Source of the DNA: Hydromonas sp.
GTDB lineage: Bacteria > Pseudomonadota > Gammaproteobacteria > Burkholderiales > Burkholderiaceae
DNA: 64,000 bases
Reading direction: 5' to 3'
Assembly: GCA_017495165.1 (NCBI GenBank)
Contig: JAFEII010000002.1
Location: 62,001 to 126,000 of the forward strand
Part shown: positions 1 through 10,255 of the stretch, piece after piece
Numbering within the stretch: the first letter of the stretch is position 1
Layout of the letters: the number at the start of each line of letters is the position of its first letter
Notes under the pieces: model-generated
Database searches by the model: none
Told to the model about the DNA's origin: nothing
The model's input: only the letters and a program-made list of their open reading frames with translations
Position numbers and translations under genes: made by a program

Positions 1-646
<646 letters not shown>

Positions 647-655
647 TCAAGCGAT

Positions 656-1372
656 TTATTTGGTAGGAAATGGAATCGCCATAAATATCAACGCCGCAAG
701 CGCTGCGCCAATCAGCGGCGCAATCACTGGAATCCAAGCATAGCCCCAGTTTGAATCGCGCTTGCCGTGAATCGGCAGCAGTGCGTGCATGATACGCGGG
801 CCCAAGTCACGCGCAGGGTTGATTGCATAACCCGTTGTACCGCCCAGCGCCAGCCCAACCACAACCACCAACATGCCGACCATAAACGGGCCAAAACCAT
901 CGGCCATTTTGTTGATGCCAATCGCTAAAATCCCAAAAACCAGTACAAACGTGCCAATCACCTCACTAATCATGTTCGACACAGTATGTGGAATGGCGGG
1001 CGCGGTGCAAAAAATCGCCAGTTTGGCATCCGCGTCTTCGGTTTCTTTCCAATGCGGCAAATAATGAAGGTAGACCAAGCCCGAGCCAACCATCGCGCCC
1101 GCAATTTGCGCGAGCGCATACGGCAAAAATAATGACCATGCAAGGTCGCCCTTGATGGCCAATGCAAACGACACCGCAGGGTTTAAGTGCGCACCGCTCA
1201 ATGACGCCGATGCATAAACCGCCACAGTAACCGCCAAGCCCCAAGCCAATGTAATCACAAGCCAACCCGAGTTTTGTGCTTTTGACTTATGAAGCAAAAC
1301 CCCCGCCACAACGCCATTCCCCAATAAAATCAGTAACCCCGTGCCTAAAAACTCTCCAAATAATTGCAACAT
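656..1372 (-). CDS. glpF: Glycerol uptake facilitator (aquaglyceroporin)
   Basis: A 238-residue MIP-family inner-membrane channel. Both pore half-helix motifs are present: HLNPAVS near residue 62 and INPARDLGPR near residue 185. The Asp after the second NPA motif (NPARD) is the usual sign of a glycerol channel rather than a water-only aquaporin. Six hydrophobic membrane segments can be picked out. The gene is upstream of glpK in the same orientation, so it probably supplies glycerol to that kinase. No regulator gene is seen beside it. Family clear; substrate inferred from the motif and the neighbour. Confidence 0.95.
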   Translation of the reverse strand: MLQLFGEFLGTGLLILLGNGVVAGVLLHKSKAQNSGWLVITLAWGLAVTVAVYASASLSGAHLNPAVSFALAIKGDLAWSLFLPYALAQIAGAMVGSGLVYLHYLPHWKETEDADAKLAIFCTAPAIPHTVSNMISEVIGTFVLVFGILAIGINKMADGFGPFMVGMLVVVVGLALGGTTGYAINPARDLGPRIMHALLPIHGKRDSNWGYAWIPVIAPLIGAALAALIFMAIPFPTK

Positions 1373-1452
1373 AGTGTGTTCTCCGTGACGTTTTTTCGTT
1401 AAATATCATATCTTTATTCGCAGATTTAGCCCCGAAGTGCAACACAAAAAAA

Positions 1453-2142
1453 TTAGTCCAAAAAATCCGAATATTCTTTGTTCGCAAAGCCTGCTAAGTG
1501 CAACCACGGTTGCGCTGGACTCGTTTGCGTTGTCGCGCTCACCTCAGTTTTGCGAAAAAATGTGTTTTCTGTGTCGCCGCTTTCGATGATTAAGGCAATT
1601 TGCAACACATCATCCCATAGAACCCGTTGAAAAATATGATTTTTTTCGCGTTCAAACCAACGGGCGGTTTTGATGGATGATGCGCGGTTGCTCGGCTGCA
1701 TCAGTGCTAAATCTTTTGGGCTGATAATGTAGAACGCGTTGTCCCAAGAACCGTCAAAGTTAATTTGTTCGTATTCGGTGGCTGGAATGGCAATGCGCTC
1801 GCGATTGCTTAAATCGATGTGTTCAACTGAAATACCGTTTGCTGTGCGCTCAATATGGCGCGGCAACACAATGTAGTTAAAGTGTTCGTGCTCGTTTTCA
1901 TTGCTGTTGTGAGCCGCGTCGCCGTTGTGTGCCAGTTGGGGCGGTAATACTCTGGATTGCCAAATATGATTGGCGCGCCGTTGCACGGTTTCTTGATAGC
2001 GCGTTTCACGGGTCAAGCCTTCGGGCGTGAGTACGCGGTTGTAATAATTTATGGTTAAGTCCAAATCGGCTGGTGTTTGGCTGGGTTGCGCGCTTGAGGG
2101 CAGACAAACGAGTAGGTAGAAGCAAAATAATATTTTTTTCAT
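1453..2142 (-). CDS. Secreted protein of unknown function
   Basis: A 229-residue protein that I do not recognise. It starts with a short signal peptide (KK followed by ILFCFYLLVCLPSSA, likely cleaved after SSAQ), so it is probably periplasmic. The mature part is polar, with a run of His, Asn and Glu residues around 75-87 and no membrane segment. The start ATG at 2142 gives the full signal peptide. It lies about 100 bp outside the left end of the IS1595-like element and is transcribed towards glpF. It reads as an intact gene; no function is proposed. Confidence 0.7.
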   Translation of the reverse strand: MKKILFCFYLLVCLPSSAQPSQTPADLDLTINYYNRVLTPEGLTRETRYQETVQRRANHIWQSRVLPPQLAHNGDAAHNSNENEHEHFNYIVLPRHIERTANGISVEHIDLSNRERIAIPATEYEQINFDGSWDNAFYIISPKDLALMQPSNRASSIKTARWFEREKNHIFQRVLWDDVLQIALIIESGDTENTFFRKTEVSATTQTSPAQPWLHLAGFANKEYSDFLD

Positions 2143-2182
2143 GGAAGACTTTATAAAATTTGCAAAAAAGCAGCGCGTTCGT

Positions 2183-2200
2183 GGCAGACTGCTAGTCTGC
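2183..2200. repeat. Short palindrome next to the transposon
   Basis: The sequence gcagactgctagtctgc is a near-perfect inverted repeat lying in the 100-bp gap between the secreted-protein gene and the left end of the IS1595-like element. It resembles the small hairpins found in other gaps of this window. It may be a leftover of the DNA that used to lie beside phoA. No function can be assigned. Confidence 0.4.
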
Positions 2201-2242
2201 TCGGTTGAACAATGGCCAAATTGGTTTGACTACTTATTTAAA

Positions 2243-2265
2243 GGGAACTATATACTTAACTAGCC
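2243..2265 (+). repeat. Left terminal inverted repeat of the IS1595-like element
   Basis: Twenty-three bases beginning gggaactatatac and ending taactagcc. The reverse complement of 5970-5992 matches at 22 of 23 positions. The inner ten bases, ttaactagcc, recur as a direct repeat at 2289-2298 just before the transposase start, which suggests repeated transposase-binding sites. Confidence 0.85.
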
Positions 2266-2310
2266 GAAATTAAAGGCGTACAATTCATTTAACTAGCCAT
2301 GAGGTGTTAA

Positions 2311-3249
2311 ATGACAAATGCAGAAAAGCCCGAAGTTTTAAGTTTATACGACTTCTTTAAAAAATTCCCAAGTGAAGAATCAGCGCGTTTATATTTTGAA
2401 AATAAACGCTGGGCTAATGGCACATATTGCCCACATTGCGGCAGTTATGGCGTGTCTGAATGCGTCAATCATAAGCCAATGCCGTATCGCTGCAAAGATT
2501 GTCGTAAGCATTTTAGCGTTCGTACTGGCACAACCTTAGAGGCTTCACGCATACCGCTGCAAAAGTGGCTCATGGCAATTTACATAATGACCACAGCACG
2601 TAAAGGTATTCCATCGACACAAATGGCGCGTGAATTGGGTATCACTCAAAAATCAGCGTGGTTTTTGGCTCAACGCATACGTGAATCTTGGTTGTCAAAT
2701 CAGCCTGAAAACAACGACAAGTTAGACGGTGATGTTGAGGTTGACGAAACTTACATTGGTGGTAAAGAATCGAATAAACATGCAAATAAGAAGCTGCAAG
2801 CTGGGCGCGGCGGTGTTGGCAAAGCGATTGTTATTGGTGCGGTCAAACGCGGCGGCAAGGTTATTACACAAGTCATTGAAAATACTCGCGCACCAACGCT
2901 TAAAGGCTTCATCGGTCAACACATCGCCACAGGCACGAATGTTTATACCGATAGCTTCACTGCTTATCAAAACATGCAAGGCTACAATCACGCCACGGTT
3001 AATCATTCGGCTGGCGAGTACGTTAGAGGCCAAGCGCATACCAATGGTATTGAGAGTTTTTGGGCGTTGTTGAAGCGTGGCTATTACGGGATTTTTCATT
3101 ACATGAGTTTCAAGCACTTGCACCGCTATATCAATGAGTTTTCATTCCGCCATAACACCGCATCATTGGGTACAATGGCATTTATCGACGCGACTATTGG
3201 CAATATGAATAATCGCCGTTTAACATATAAGAGGTTAATCAATGCATAA
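2311..3249 (+). CDS. IS1595-family transposase
   Basis: A 312-residue DDE-type transposase. Residues 37-64 form a zinc ribbon (CPHC, then CKDC) as in the IS1595/IS1016 group. A helix-turn-helix segment follows (GIPSTQMARELGITQKSAWF). The catalytic ISXO2-like domain shows DVEVDETYIGG, then VYTDSFTAY, and NGIESFWALLKRGYYGIFH towards the end. Length and order are normal and there is no frameshift, so it looks active. Its stop overlaps the start of the KilA-N gene by 8 bp, which suggests translational coupling of the passenger to the transposase. Confidence 0.93.
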   Translation: MTNAEKPEVLSLYDFFKKFPSEESARLYFENKRWANGTYCPHCGSYGVSECVNHKPMPYRCKDCRKHFSVRTGTTLEASRIPLQKWLMAIYIMTTARKGIPSTQMARELGITQKSAWFLAQRIRESWLSNQPENNDKLDGDVEVDETYIGGKESNKHANKKLQAGRGGVGKAIVIGAVKRGGKVITQVIENTRAPTLKGFIGQHIATGTNVYTDSFTAYQNMQGYNHATVNHSAGEYVRGQAHTNGIESFWALLKRGYYGIFHYMSFKHLHRYINEFSFRHNTASLGTMAFIDATIGNMNNRRLTYKRLINA

Positions 3250-4120
3250 AAATGACAAAATTATTCAGCCAATAGATGCGGGTTTTGAGGAGGTTGCAAA
3301 AAAAATGGTTTTAGAAAAAAAGCAGCAACTAAGCGAAAATTCTCAGTTAGATTTGCCTCTAATTAGGCATGAGGCACAAGGTGAGGCGATTTATCAACGC
3401 TTGGAAGATGGGTATGTTAATGCTACTGCTATGTGTCATGCAGCCGGTAAAAAAATGAGTCATTACTTAATGTTAGCCCAAACAACAGCATTTGTTGATG
3501 AGTTAAGTTCCGATGCCGGAATTCCGGCATCGGAACTTGTTCAAGCAGTTAAAGGTGGAATACCGACTTTTCAAGGAACATGGGTGCATCCACAGGTAGC
3601 TATGAATTTAGCTCAATGGTTATCACCAAGATTTGCTGTACTGGTATCAAAATGGGTTTTTGACTGGCTTTCAGGAAACACACCAAAAGCCACTTTACCT
3701 TACCATTTGCGTCGCTATGTGGCAAACCTTGGGGCAATCCCACACACCCACTTCTCTATACTTCAAGTTCTTACTATGGATTTAATAGCTCCTTTGGAAC
3801 AGCAAGGATATAATTTGCCTGAAAACATGTTGCCTGATATATCTGAGGGGAGGATGTTTTGTGGGTGGCTCAGGAAAGAAAAGGGATTGGAGCCAGATGA
3901 TTTTCCTACGTATACTCATATTTATGAGGATGGTAGGCGAGTTCAAGCAAAACTATACCCAAATTCTGTGTTACATGACTTTAAAGAGCATTTTTACAAT
4001 GTTTGGATGCCAAAAAGAGCTGCTGGCTATTTCTCTGAAAGAGATAAAAAAGCGCTTCCATATATTTCTAATATGCTTAGACTTTCAAACGCTGTAAATC
4101 CGACCAAAAAGCTAGATTAA
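3242..4120 (+). CDS. KilA-N domain protein (transposon passenger)
   Basis: A 292-residue protein with a KilA-N DNA-binding domain at about residues 38-140. Visible signatures are GEAIYQRLEDGYVNATAMCHAAGKK (given here only as a landmark of the start of the domain), GIPTFQGTWVHPQVAMNLAQW and SPRFAVLVSKWVFDWL. KilA-N domains are common in phage and large DNA virus proteins. The C-terminal 150 residues are unfamiliar and lack membrane segments. It overlaps the transposase stop by 8 bp and ends before a hairpin terminator at 4156, so the two genes form one transcription unit. It might regulate transposition or act on phage DNA; neither is shown. Confidence 0.85.
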   Translation: MHKNDKIIQPIDAGFEEVAKKMVLEKKQQLSENSQLDLPLIRHEAQGEAIYQRLEDGYVNATAMCHAAGKKMSHYLMLAQTTAFVDELSSDAGIPASELVQAVKGGIPTFQGTWVHPQVAMNLAQWLSPRFAVLVSKWVFDWLSGNTPKATLPYHLRRYVANLGAIPHTHFSILQVLTMDLIAPLEQQGYNLPENMLPDISEGRMFCGWLRKEKGLEPDDFPTYTHIYEDGRRVQAKLYPNSVLHDFKEHFYNVWMPKRAAGYFSERDKKALPYISNMLRLSNAVNPTKKLD

Positions 4121-4155
4121 CTCAAAAATGCACCAAGCAAGGGGGTATTAATTAC

Positions 4156-4186
4156 AAAAACCGCTGAGATAGCGGTTTTTGTTTTA
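4156..4186. terminator. Rho-independent terminator after the KilA-N gene
   Basis: A perfect 10-bp stem, aaaaaccgct with agcggttttt, around a 5-base loop (gagat). The T-run suits the plus strand (transposase and KilA-N), and the A-run before the stem suits the converging minus-strand gene at 4216. Confidence 0.85.
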
Positions 4187-4215
4187 TGGCTACTTACGGT
4201 TTATTGTCTTGACGT

Positions 4216-4458
4216 TTAATCCTTTTTATCTAGTTCAGCCATCTCAAGCCCGCCAAAATAAATCGCAAAGAACAGAATTATTGAAATAGCAACAACTCCA
4301 GAAGTATCATTGCTCATCCACGATGCCAGTATGATTGCGCATACAGTACTTACAACAGCATGAACCACTTTGAAATCCGCACAAAAATAGTTGGCAATCT
4401 TCTTGGAGCAAAACAGCAAGAAAATTACAACAACGAACGACCCAATTACTCCTCCCAT
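4216..4458 (-). CDS. Small two-helix membrane protein (transposon passenger)
   Basis: An 80-residue protein with two strongly hydrophobic stretches, near residues 5-18 and 33-68, with the second long enough for one or two passes. It ends in a charged tail (MAELDKKD). I do not recognise a family. It lies just downstream of the lipoprotein gene on the same strand (18 bp gap), so the two are probably an operon, and both are oriented against the transposase. An inner-membrane location is inferred from the hydrophobicity alone. Confidence 0.6.
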   Translation of the reverse strand: MGGVIGSFVVVIFLLFCSKKIANYFCADFKVVHAVVSTVCAIILASWMSNDTSGVVAISIILFFAIYFGGLEMAELDKKD

Positions 4459-4476
4459 GTAGTCACCCCTTAAATG

Positions 4477-4806
4477 TTATTCGCATGTGAATGTAGTCAG
4501 AACTGAATTCGTCTCTATGGAAAACAAAAATACGCTTGTGTAATCCACATCAGTGTCCTCTTTATCAATGAGCACCTTTTTGCCCAAAGCAACGCAGGTT
4601 TTGCCAGCCGCTACGCCAGCACTGCGCTTTAATTCCGTTTGTTCCGCACTGCCTTTTCTAAGCACTTGATACTTATTTCCACCCAAACTAACCACATCGG
4701 ATTTATCGCCAGTATCCACGCTAACCTGTGGATTAATCTGTGCTGATGATGCGCAGCCAGTTAATGCACCAGTAAAAATAACCGATGCTAATAATTTCAT
4801 ATTCAT
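4477..4806 (-). CDS. Small lipoprotein (transposon passenger)
   Basis: A 109-residue protein with a lipoprotein signal: MNMKLL, a hydrophobic stretch, then the lipobox LTGC at residues 16-19, followed by ASS, which suggests outer-membrane sorting. The start ATG at 4806 has a good Shine-Dalgarno (aagggaga) 8 bases upstream. The mature part is about 90 residues and contains two more cysteines and a hydrophobic end. Family unknown. It is paired with the small membrane protein downstream. Surface lipoproteins carried on mobile elements sometimes block phage entry, but nothing in the sequence proves that here. Confidence 0.65.
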   Translation of the reverse strand: MNMKLLASVIFTGALTGCASSAQINPQVSVDTGDKSDVVSLGGNKYQVLRKGSAEQTELKRSAGVAAGKTCVALGKKVLIDKEDTDVDYTSVFLFSIETNSVLTTFTCE

Positions 4807-4902
4807 AAAAATCTCCCTTTAAGAGGTTGGGTTGTACCGCAATCGTTATAAAAATCAACAGTTCTGTTGATAATAATTTCCTGTGTGCTTCAATAATACT
4901 GC

Positions 4903-5274
4903 ATGCACACGACAGAAGAAAAAATCGGTTTCAGCCGCCGTCTAAAGGCTGCATTGAAAGCTGGCGCACCTAAAGCCATAACAGTCAACGCCATTACGAT
5001 TCAATTCAACTTACGGGATAAAGGAGAGCCAGTAAGTACGCAAGCAATACACAGATGGCTTAATGCACAGGCTATACCCGCAAGCGATAAAGTTGAAACA
5101 CTGGTAAAATGGCTAGGAGTAACAAAAGAATGGTTGAAGTATGGCCACAATGAGCAAGTAAACAGTCAACGCTTATCAACCAATGCACATTTACTACTAG
5201 CAAGGTTCGATAGGCTATCAGAGCGTCAACAGTTTTTGATTTTGGAATTGTTGAACACGATTACGCCAGAATAG
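4903..5274 (+). CDS. HTH transcriptional regulator (transposon passenger)
   Basis: A 123-residue protein whose first 80 residues resemble phage-repressor type helix-turn-helix domains: FSRRLKAALK, then STQAIHRWLNAQAIPASDKVE, then LVKWLGVTKEWLKYG. The layout matches XRE-like regulators in which recognition is followed by a WLGV..EWL segment. It is divergent from the lipoprotein gene, with about 95 bp between the starts, so it may control both sides. It is followed after 78 bp by the HicB-like gene. Identity as a DNA-binding regulator is likely; the target is unknown. Confidence 0.7.
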   Translation: MHTTEEKIGFSRRLKAALKAGAPKAITVNAITIQFNLRDKGEPVSTQAIHRWLNAQAIPASDKVETLVKWLGVTKEWLKYGHNEQVNSQRLSTNAHLLLARFDRLSERQQFLILELLNTITPE

Positions 5275-5352
5275 CCACAAGACTATGGACATTATGTCCT
5301 GTTTAGTCTAAAGTTCGTTTTATGCAATTTGCAAAAAATAAAGGAGCTTAAC

Positions 5353-5634
5353 ATGCTAAACCGCTTAAATTACCGTATAGGTTTTATTGGTTGGAAGTTT
5401 GCGGCTAAACTCGGCTTCAGATTAACCGCTGTGATACGAGTAATATATGATAAAGAAGCTAATGTTTTCGTTGCCACAAGTCCAAGCATTAAAAATCTAA
5501 TCGTAGAAGCTAAAACTTGGGATGAATTAGTCCGAGAAGTACATTATGTTGCAGACGATTTATTGAGTTTTGAATTGTCAGCAAATACAGTTACCCATAA
5601 TGAGTATCGTATCCATGATTGTGCTATGGCATGA
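5353..5634 (+). CDS. HicB-like antitoxin (DUF1902 type)
   Basis: A 93-residue protein from the ATG at 5353, which sits 6 bases after a perfect AAGGAG; a TTG 24 bases further up is in frame but has no such site. The central part, VFVATSPSIKNLIVEAKTW followed by DELVREV, is the DUF1902/HicB-like fold that in toxin-antitoxin pairs binds and neutralises HicA. The first 30 residues are basic and amphipathic, which is longer than the usual start. Its stop overlaps the ATG of the HicA-like gene (ATGA), the usual sign of coupled synthesis. Antitoxin-first order is the reverse of classical hicAB. Confidence 0.8.
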   Translation: MLNRLNYRIGFIGWKFAAKLGFRLTAVIRVIYDKEANVFVATSPSIKNLIVEAKTWDELVREVHYVADDLLSFELSANTVTHNEYRIHDCAMA

Positions 5635-5822
5635 ATGGGTATTATCAATTAGTGATAGCCGTGCTGCAAACGCACGGTTTTTCTTTGCTTAGAAACGGTA
5701 AGGGCTCACATGAAATATGGGGTAAGGCAGGGTGTAGTGCTTTTCCAGTGTCAAAAAACTGCGCTTCTCGTCATACAGCCAATGCAATAATGAAGCAAGC
5801 ACAAATACAGCATAAATTCTGA
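5631..5822 (+). CDS. HicA-like mRNA interferase toxin
   Basis: A 63-residue protein starting at the ATG that overlaps the antitoxin stop by four bases. It shows the small dsRBD-like HicA layout: a first helix (QLVIAVLQTHGF), a strand (SLLRNGKGSHEIW) with the catalytic His in GSHEIW, and a last helix (SRHTANAIMKQAQI). HicA toxins cut mRNA when not held by the antitoxin. It is the last gene before the right end of the transposon, so the pair probably stabilises the element in its host. Family assignment is good; activity is not shown. Confidence 0.8.
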   Translation: MNGYYQLVIAVLQTHGFSLLRNGKGSHEIWGKAGCSAFPVSKNCASRHTANAIMKQAQIQHKF

Positions 5823-5943
5823 ACAGTAACTAACGATTTATAAGTAAATCGTCTACCCACGTCTTTTCCAAACAATGAGTTTATTCTATCATCCGCGTGA
5901 ATTTTGCAATTGCCCTCATTCAAGCGATAGGTAAACTCATTCG

Positions 5944-5980
5944 CATAACTAGCCAAGTTATCTTAACTTGGCTAGTTATG
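5944..5980. repeat. 17-bp-arm palindrome at the right transposon end
   Basis: cataactagccaagtta, a 3-base centre (tct), then its exact reverse complement. It contains the aactagcc unit twice in opposite orientation and overlaps the right terminal repeat. The left end carries the same unit as a direct repeat instead. This could be a transposase binding site, a transcription barrier, or both. Confidence 0.8.
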
Positions 5981-5992
5981 TATATAGTTCCC
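5970..5992 (-). repeat. Right terminal inverted repeat of the IS1595-like element
   Basis: Reverse complement reads gggaactatatac then ataactagcc, matching the left end at 2243-2265 with one mismatch in 23. The next base outwards is within phoA sequence. Confidence 0.85.
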
Positions 5993-6888
5993 AAAAAATA
6001 CCCTTTGTTTTTGCTGCTCAACACATCCATCGCGCTGGCGGTCATTTCAGCCAAACTCGGCTCTTTTGCTGGGTCGCGGTCTAAATCGTAACTCATGTGG
6101 CTGCTGCTAAACAACCCCAAAAGCTGTTTGGTTTTACCCGCATCAATCGCTTTTAACTCGGACACATTGCTCACATATGTGTAGTTTTTTTCCTGCATTT
6201 CGGCCACCAAATCGCGCCCATCCGTGCGTTTTCCGCCGTCTGCAAAAGGTTTGTAAAACTGCCGCCCGCCACCCATTAACACGTCAAGCCCCGTTGCCCC
6301 CAACGCTTTGTTATAGCCAACGCCGCCCACCACCGCTTGCACTGCAATATCATTTTCTAAATCGCGGTGACAAATGTGCGAATACGTTGCCGCAGGCGTG
6401 GCGTGGGTCACGCGTGTGGTTGTTACAACGCCAGTTGCCCAGCCTTTTGCTTTGGCCAGCTCGATTAAAGTTTTGACTGGCTTGCCATTGTTCGCGCCGC
6501 AATTGTTCACCAATTTATTGCCATTCACATCGGCGCTCGGCTCATTTGCATGGGTGTTGCCATCCATTGAAACCACTTCATTATTGGTTTTAACGCCCGT
6601 CATATAAGCGGACATTGAGGGCGCGCTGTCTGTGACCTGCGCATCTTTTGAAAATGTTTTGATAAAAGCAGTTTCAGGCAATGTATCCATCGTTAGTTGA
6701 CCATCTTCACCCACCGCATAAATCCGCGCAGCCGTCATTGTTGTCATGCCCATGCCATCACCTAAAAAGAAAATCACGTTTTTGGCTTTTGGCTCAAGCT
6801 GCTGTGCCTGTTTGGCGCTCGCAATATTGAGAACGGTGGCGCTAAAGACTGCGCCAAAAATTGCAAAATATAATCGGCTGCGTTTCAT
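5993..6888 (-). pseudogene. phoA: Alkaline phosphatase, 3' end lost at the transposon
   Basis: About 298 residues of native protein remain: a signal peptide ending near ASAKQ, NVIFFLGDGMGMTTMTAAR with the metal-binding Asp, and VTDSAPSMSAYMTGVKT with the catalytic Ser of the DSA motif. The reading breaks after KGYFL, exactly where the transposon end begins, and then runs for a few codons into the element. In full-length relatives this point is followed by the conserved GGRIDHA region and the C-terminal metal ligands, so the remnant cannot be active. The missing part is not found on the other side of the transposon. Confidence 0.9.
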
Positions 6889-7000
6889 ATTGATCCTCTA
6901 GTTGGTTAAAAACGACATCATAAAAGGCCATTGTTAAAAATAGATGACAACGCAAATGCGGCTAAAACTGAACCAATCAAGCCACTGCTTAAAAGAAGGC

Positions 7001-7029
7001 TTGAGTTTTTACTAAAACTGTCCTATAAT
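7001..7029 (+). promoter_or_regulatory. Sigma-70 type promoter for rplU-rpmA
   Basis: TTGAGT at 7001-7006 and a perfect TATAAT at 7024-7029, separated by 17 bases, 54 bp upstream of the rplU start. This is the best consensus promoter in the window and fits a strongly expressed ribosomal operon. Confidence 0.8.
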
Positions 7030-7082
7030 CGCGGCTCATTTTGCAATGGTGTAATTTGAAAGTTTAATTTTAAGGAATATTC

Positions 7083-7394
7083 ATGTACGCAGTCATAAAA
7101 ACTGGTGGTAAGCAATACCGTGTTATCGCCGGACAAAAAATGAAAATAGAACAGATCACTGCTGACATTGGACAACAAGTAACGATTACTGAAGTTTTGG
7201 CCGTAGGTGAAGGCGAATCTTTGGTGGTAGGTACGCCGTTGGTGTCTGGTGCTTCTGTTGTAGTAACCGTTTTGTCTCAAGGTCGTCACGATAAAGTGCG
7301 CATTTTCAAATTGCGCCGTCGTAAGCACTATCAAAAAAACCAAGGTCATCGCCAAAACTACACTGAAATACAAATCGCGTCTATCAACGCTTAA
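7083..7394 (+). CDS. rplU: 50S ribosomal protein L21
   Basis: A 103-residue protein of normal L21 length. It begins [14 protein letters not shown], the family signature, and has the C-terminal [16 protein letters not shown] basic stretch that contacts 23S rRNA. The start is preceded by an aagga ribosome site. It is followed by rpmA after 73 bp, the usual bacterial order, under the promoter at 7001. No oddities. Confidence 0.98.
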   Translation: MYAVIKTGGKQYRVIAGQKMKIEQITADIGQQVTITEVLAVGEGESLVVGTPLVSGASVVVTVLSQGRHDKVRIFKLRRRKHYQKNQGHRQNYTEIQIASINA

Positions 7395-7467
7395 TCGGTT
7401 TTGGTTTATTTTGTTGTAACAACATCAAGCCATCTTGTGGCTTGGGTTTTTAAAAAGGTTGTCAAAA

Positions 7468-7725
7468 ATGGCACATAAGAAAGGCGGCGGCTCTACGCGT
7501 AATGGACGTGAATCGGAATCGAAACGCTTGGGCGTTAAAATTTACGGTGGCGAACACATTGTTCCAGGTAACATCATCATTCGCCAACGTGGTACTGAAT
7601 ACCATGCAGGCGTTGGTGTTGGTATGGGCAAAGATCACACGTTGTTTGCACTGATTGAAGGCCACGTTCAGTTCTCAGTAAAAGGCGCTTTGCGTCGTCG
7701 TACTGTGAGCGTTGTCACCAAGTAA
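7468..7725 (+). CDS. rpmA: 50S ribosomal protein L27
   Basis: An 85-residue protein beginning [18 protein letters not shown], the highly conserved L27 N-terminus that reaches the peptidyl transferase centre. [15 protein letters not shown] follows. The ATG at 7468 is chosen because the open frame upstream (from 7435) adds eleven residues not seen in L27. A strong terminator follows at 7742, closing the rplU-rpmA operon. Confidence 0.98.
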   Translation: MAHKKGGGSTRNGRESESKRLGVKIYGGEHIVPGNIIIRQRGTEYHAGVGVGMGKDHTLFALIEGHVQFSVKGALRRRTVSVVTK

Positions 7726-7741
7726 TTTTGGTTGCATCATC

Positions 7742-7775
7742 AAAAACCCCATCGCTTTTGCCTTGGGGTTTTTTG
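7742..7775 (+). terminator. Rho-independent terminator after rpmA
   Basis: A ten-base stem, aaaaacccca with tggggttttt, and a loop of about 12 bases, followed by more T. It lies 17 bp after the rpmA stop. Confidence 0.85.
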
Positions 7776-7847
7776 TATTTTCCCTGCAATAAAAAGCCCT
7801 CAGTCTGTGCATAAACCATGCGCGCAATTGGTTTAGAGCGGCTATAA

Positions 7848-10251
<2,404 letters not shown>

Positions 10252-10255
<4 letters not shown>

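Larger units (their letters stand above)
2243..5992. mobile_element. IS1595-family transposon with passenger genes
   Basis: A 3.75-kb element bounded by inverted ends: gggaactatatac then ttaactagcc at 2243-2265, matched by the reverse complement at 5970-5992 with one difference over 23 bp. Inside are an IS1595-type transposase (2311-3249) and six further genes: a KilA-N protein, a small membrane protein, a lipoprotein, an HTH protein and a HicB/HicA-type pair. The interior is more AT-rich than the flanks. IS1595 elements with passenger genes are an established group. The flanking 8-mers (tatttaaa left, aaaaaata right) do not match, so no target duplication remains. The right end lies inside a broken phoA. 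Confidence 0.85.

Noticed and set aside
7023-7373. A 116-codon open frame opposite rplU
   Set aside because: It is the antisense shadow of L21 and has no ribosome site or family pattern.
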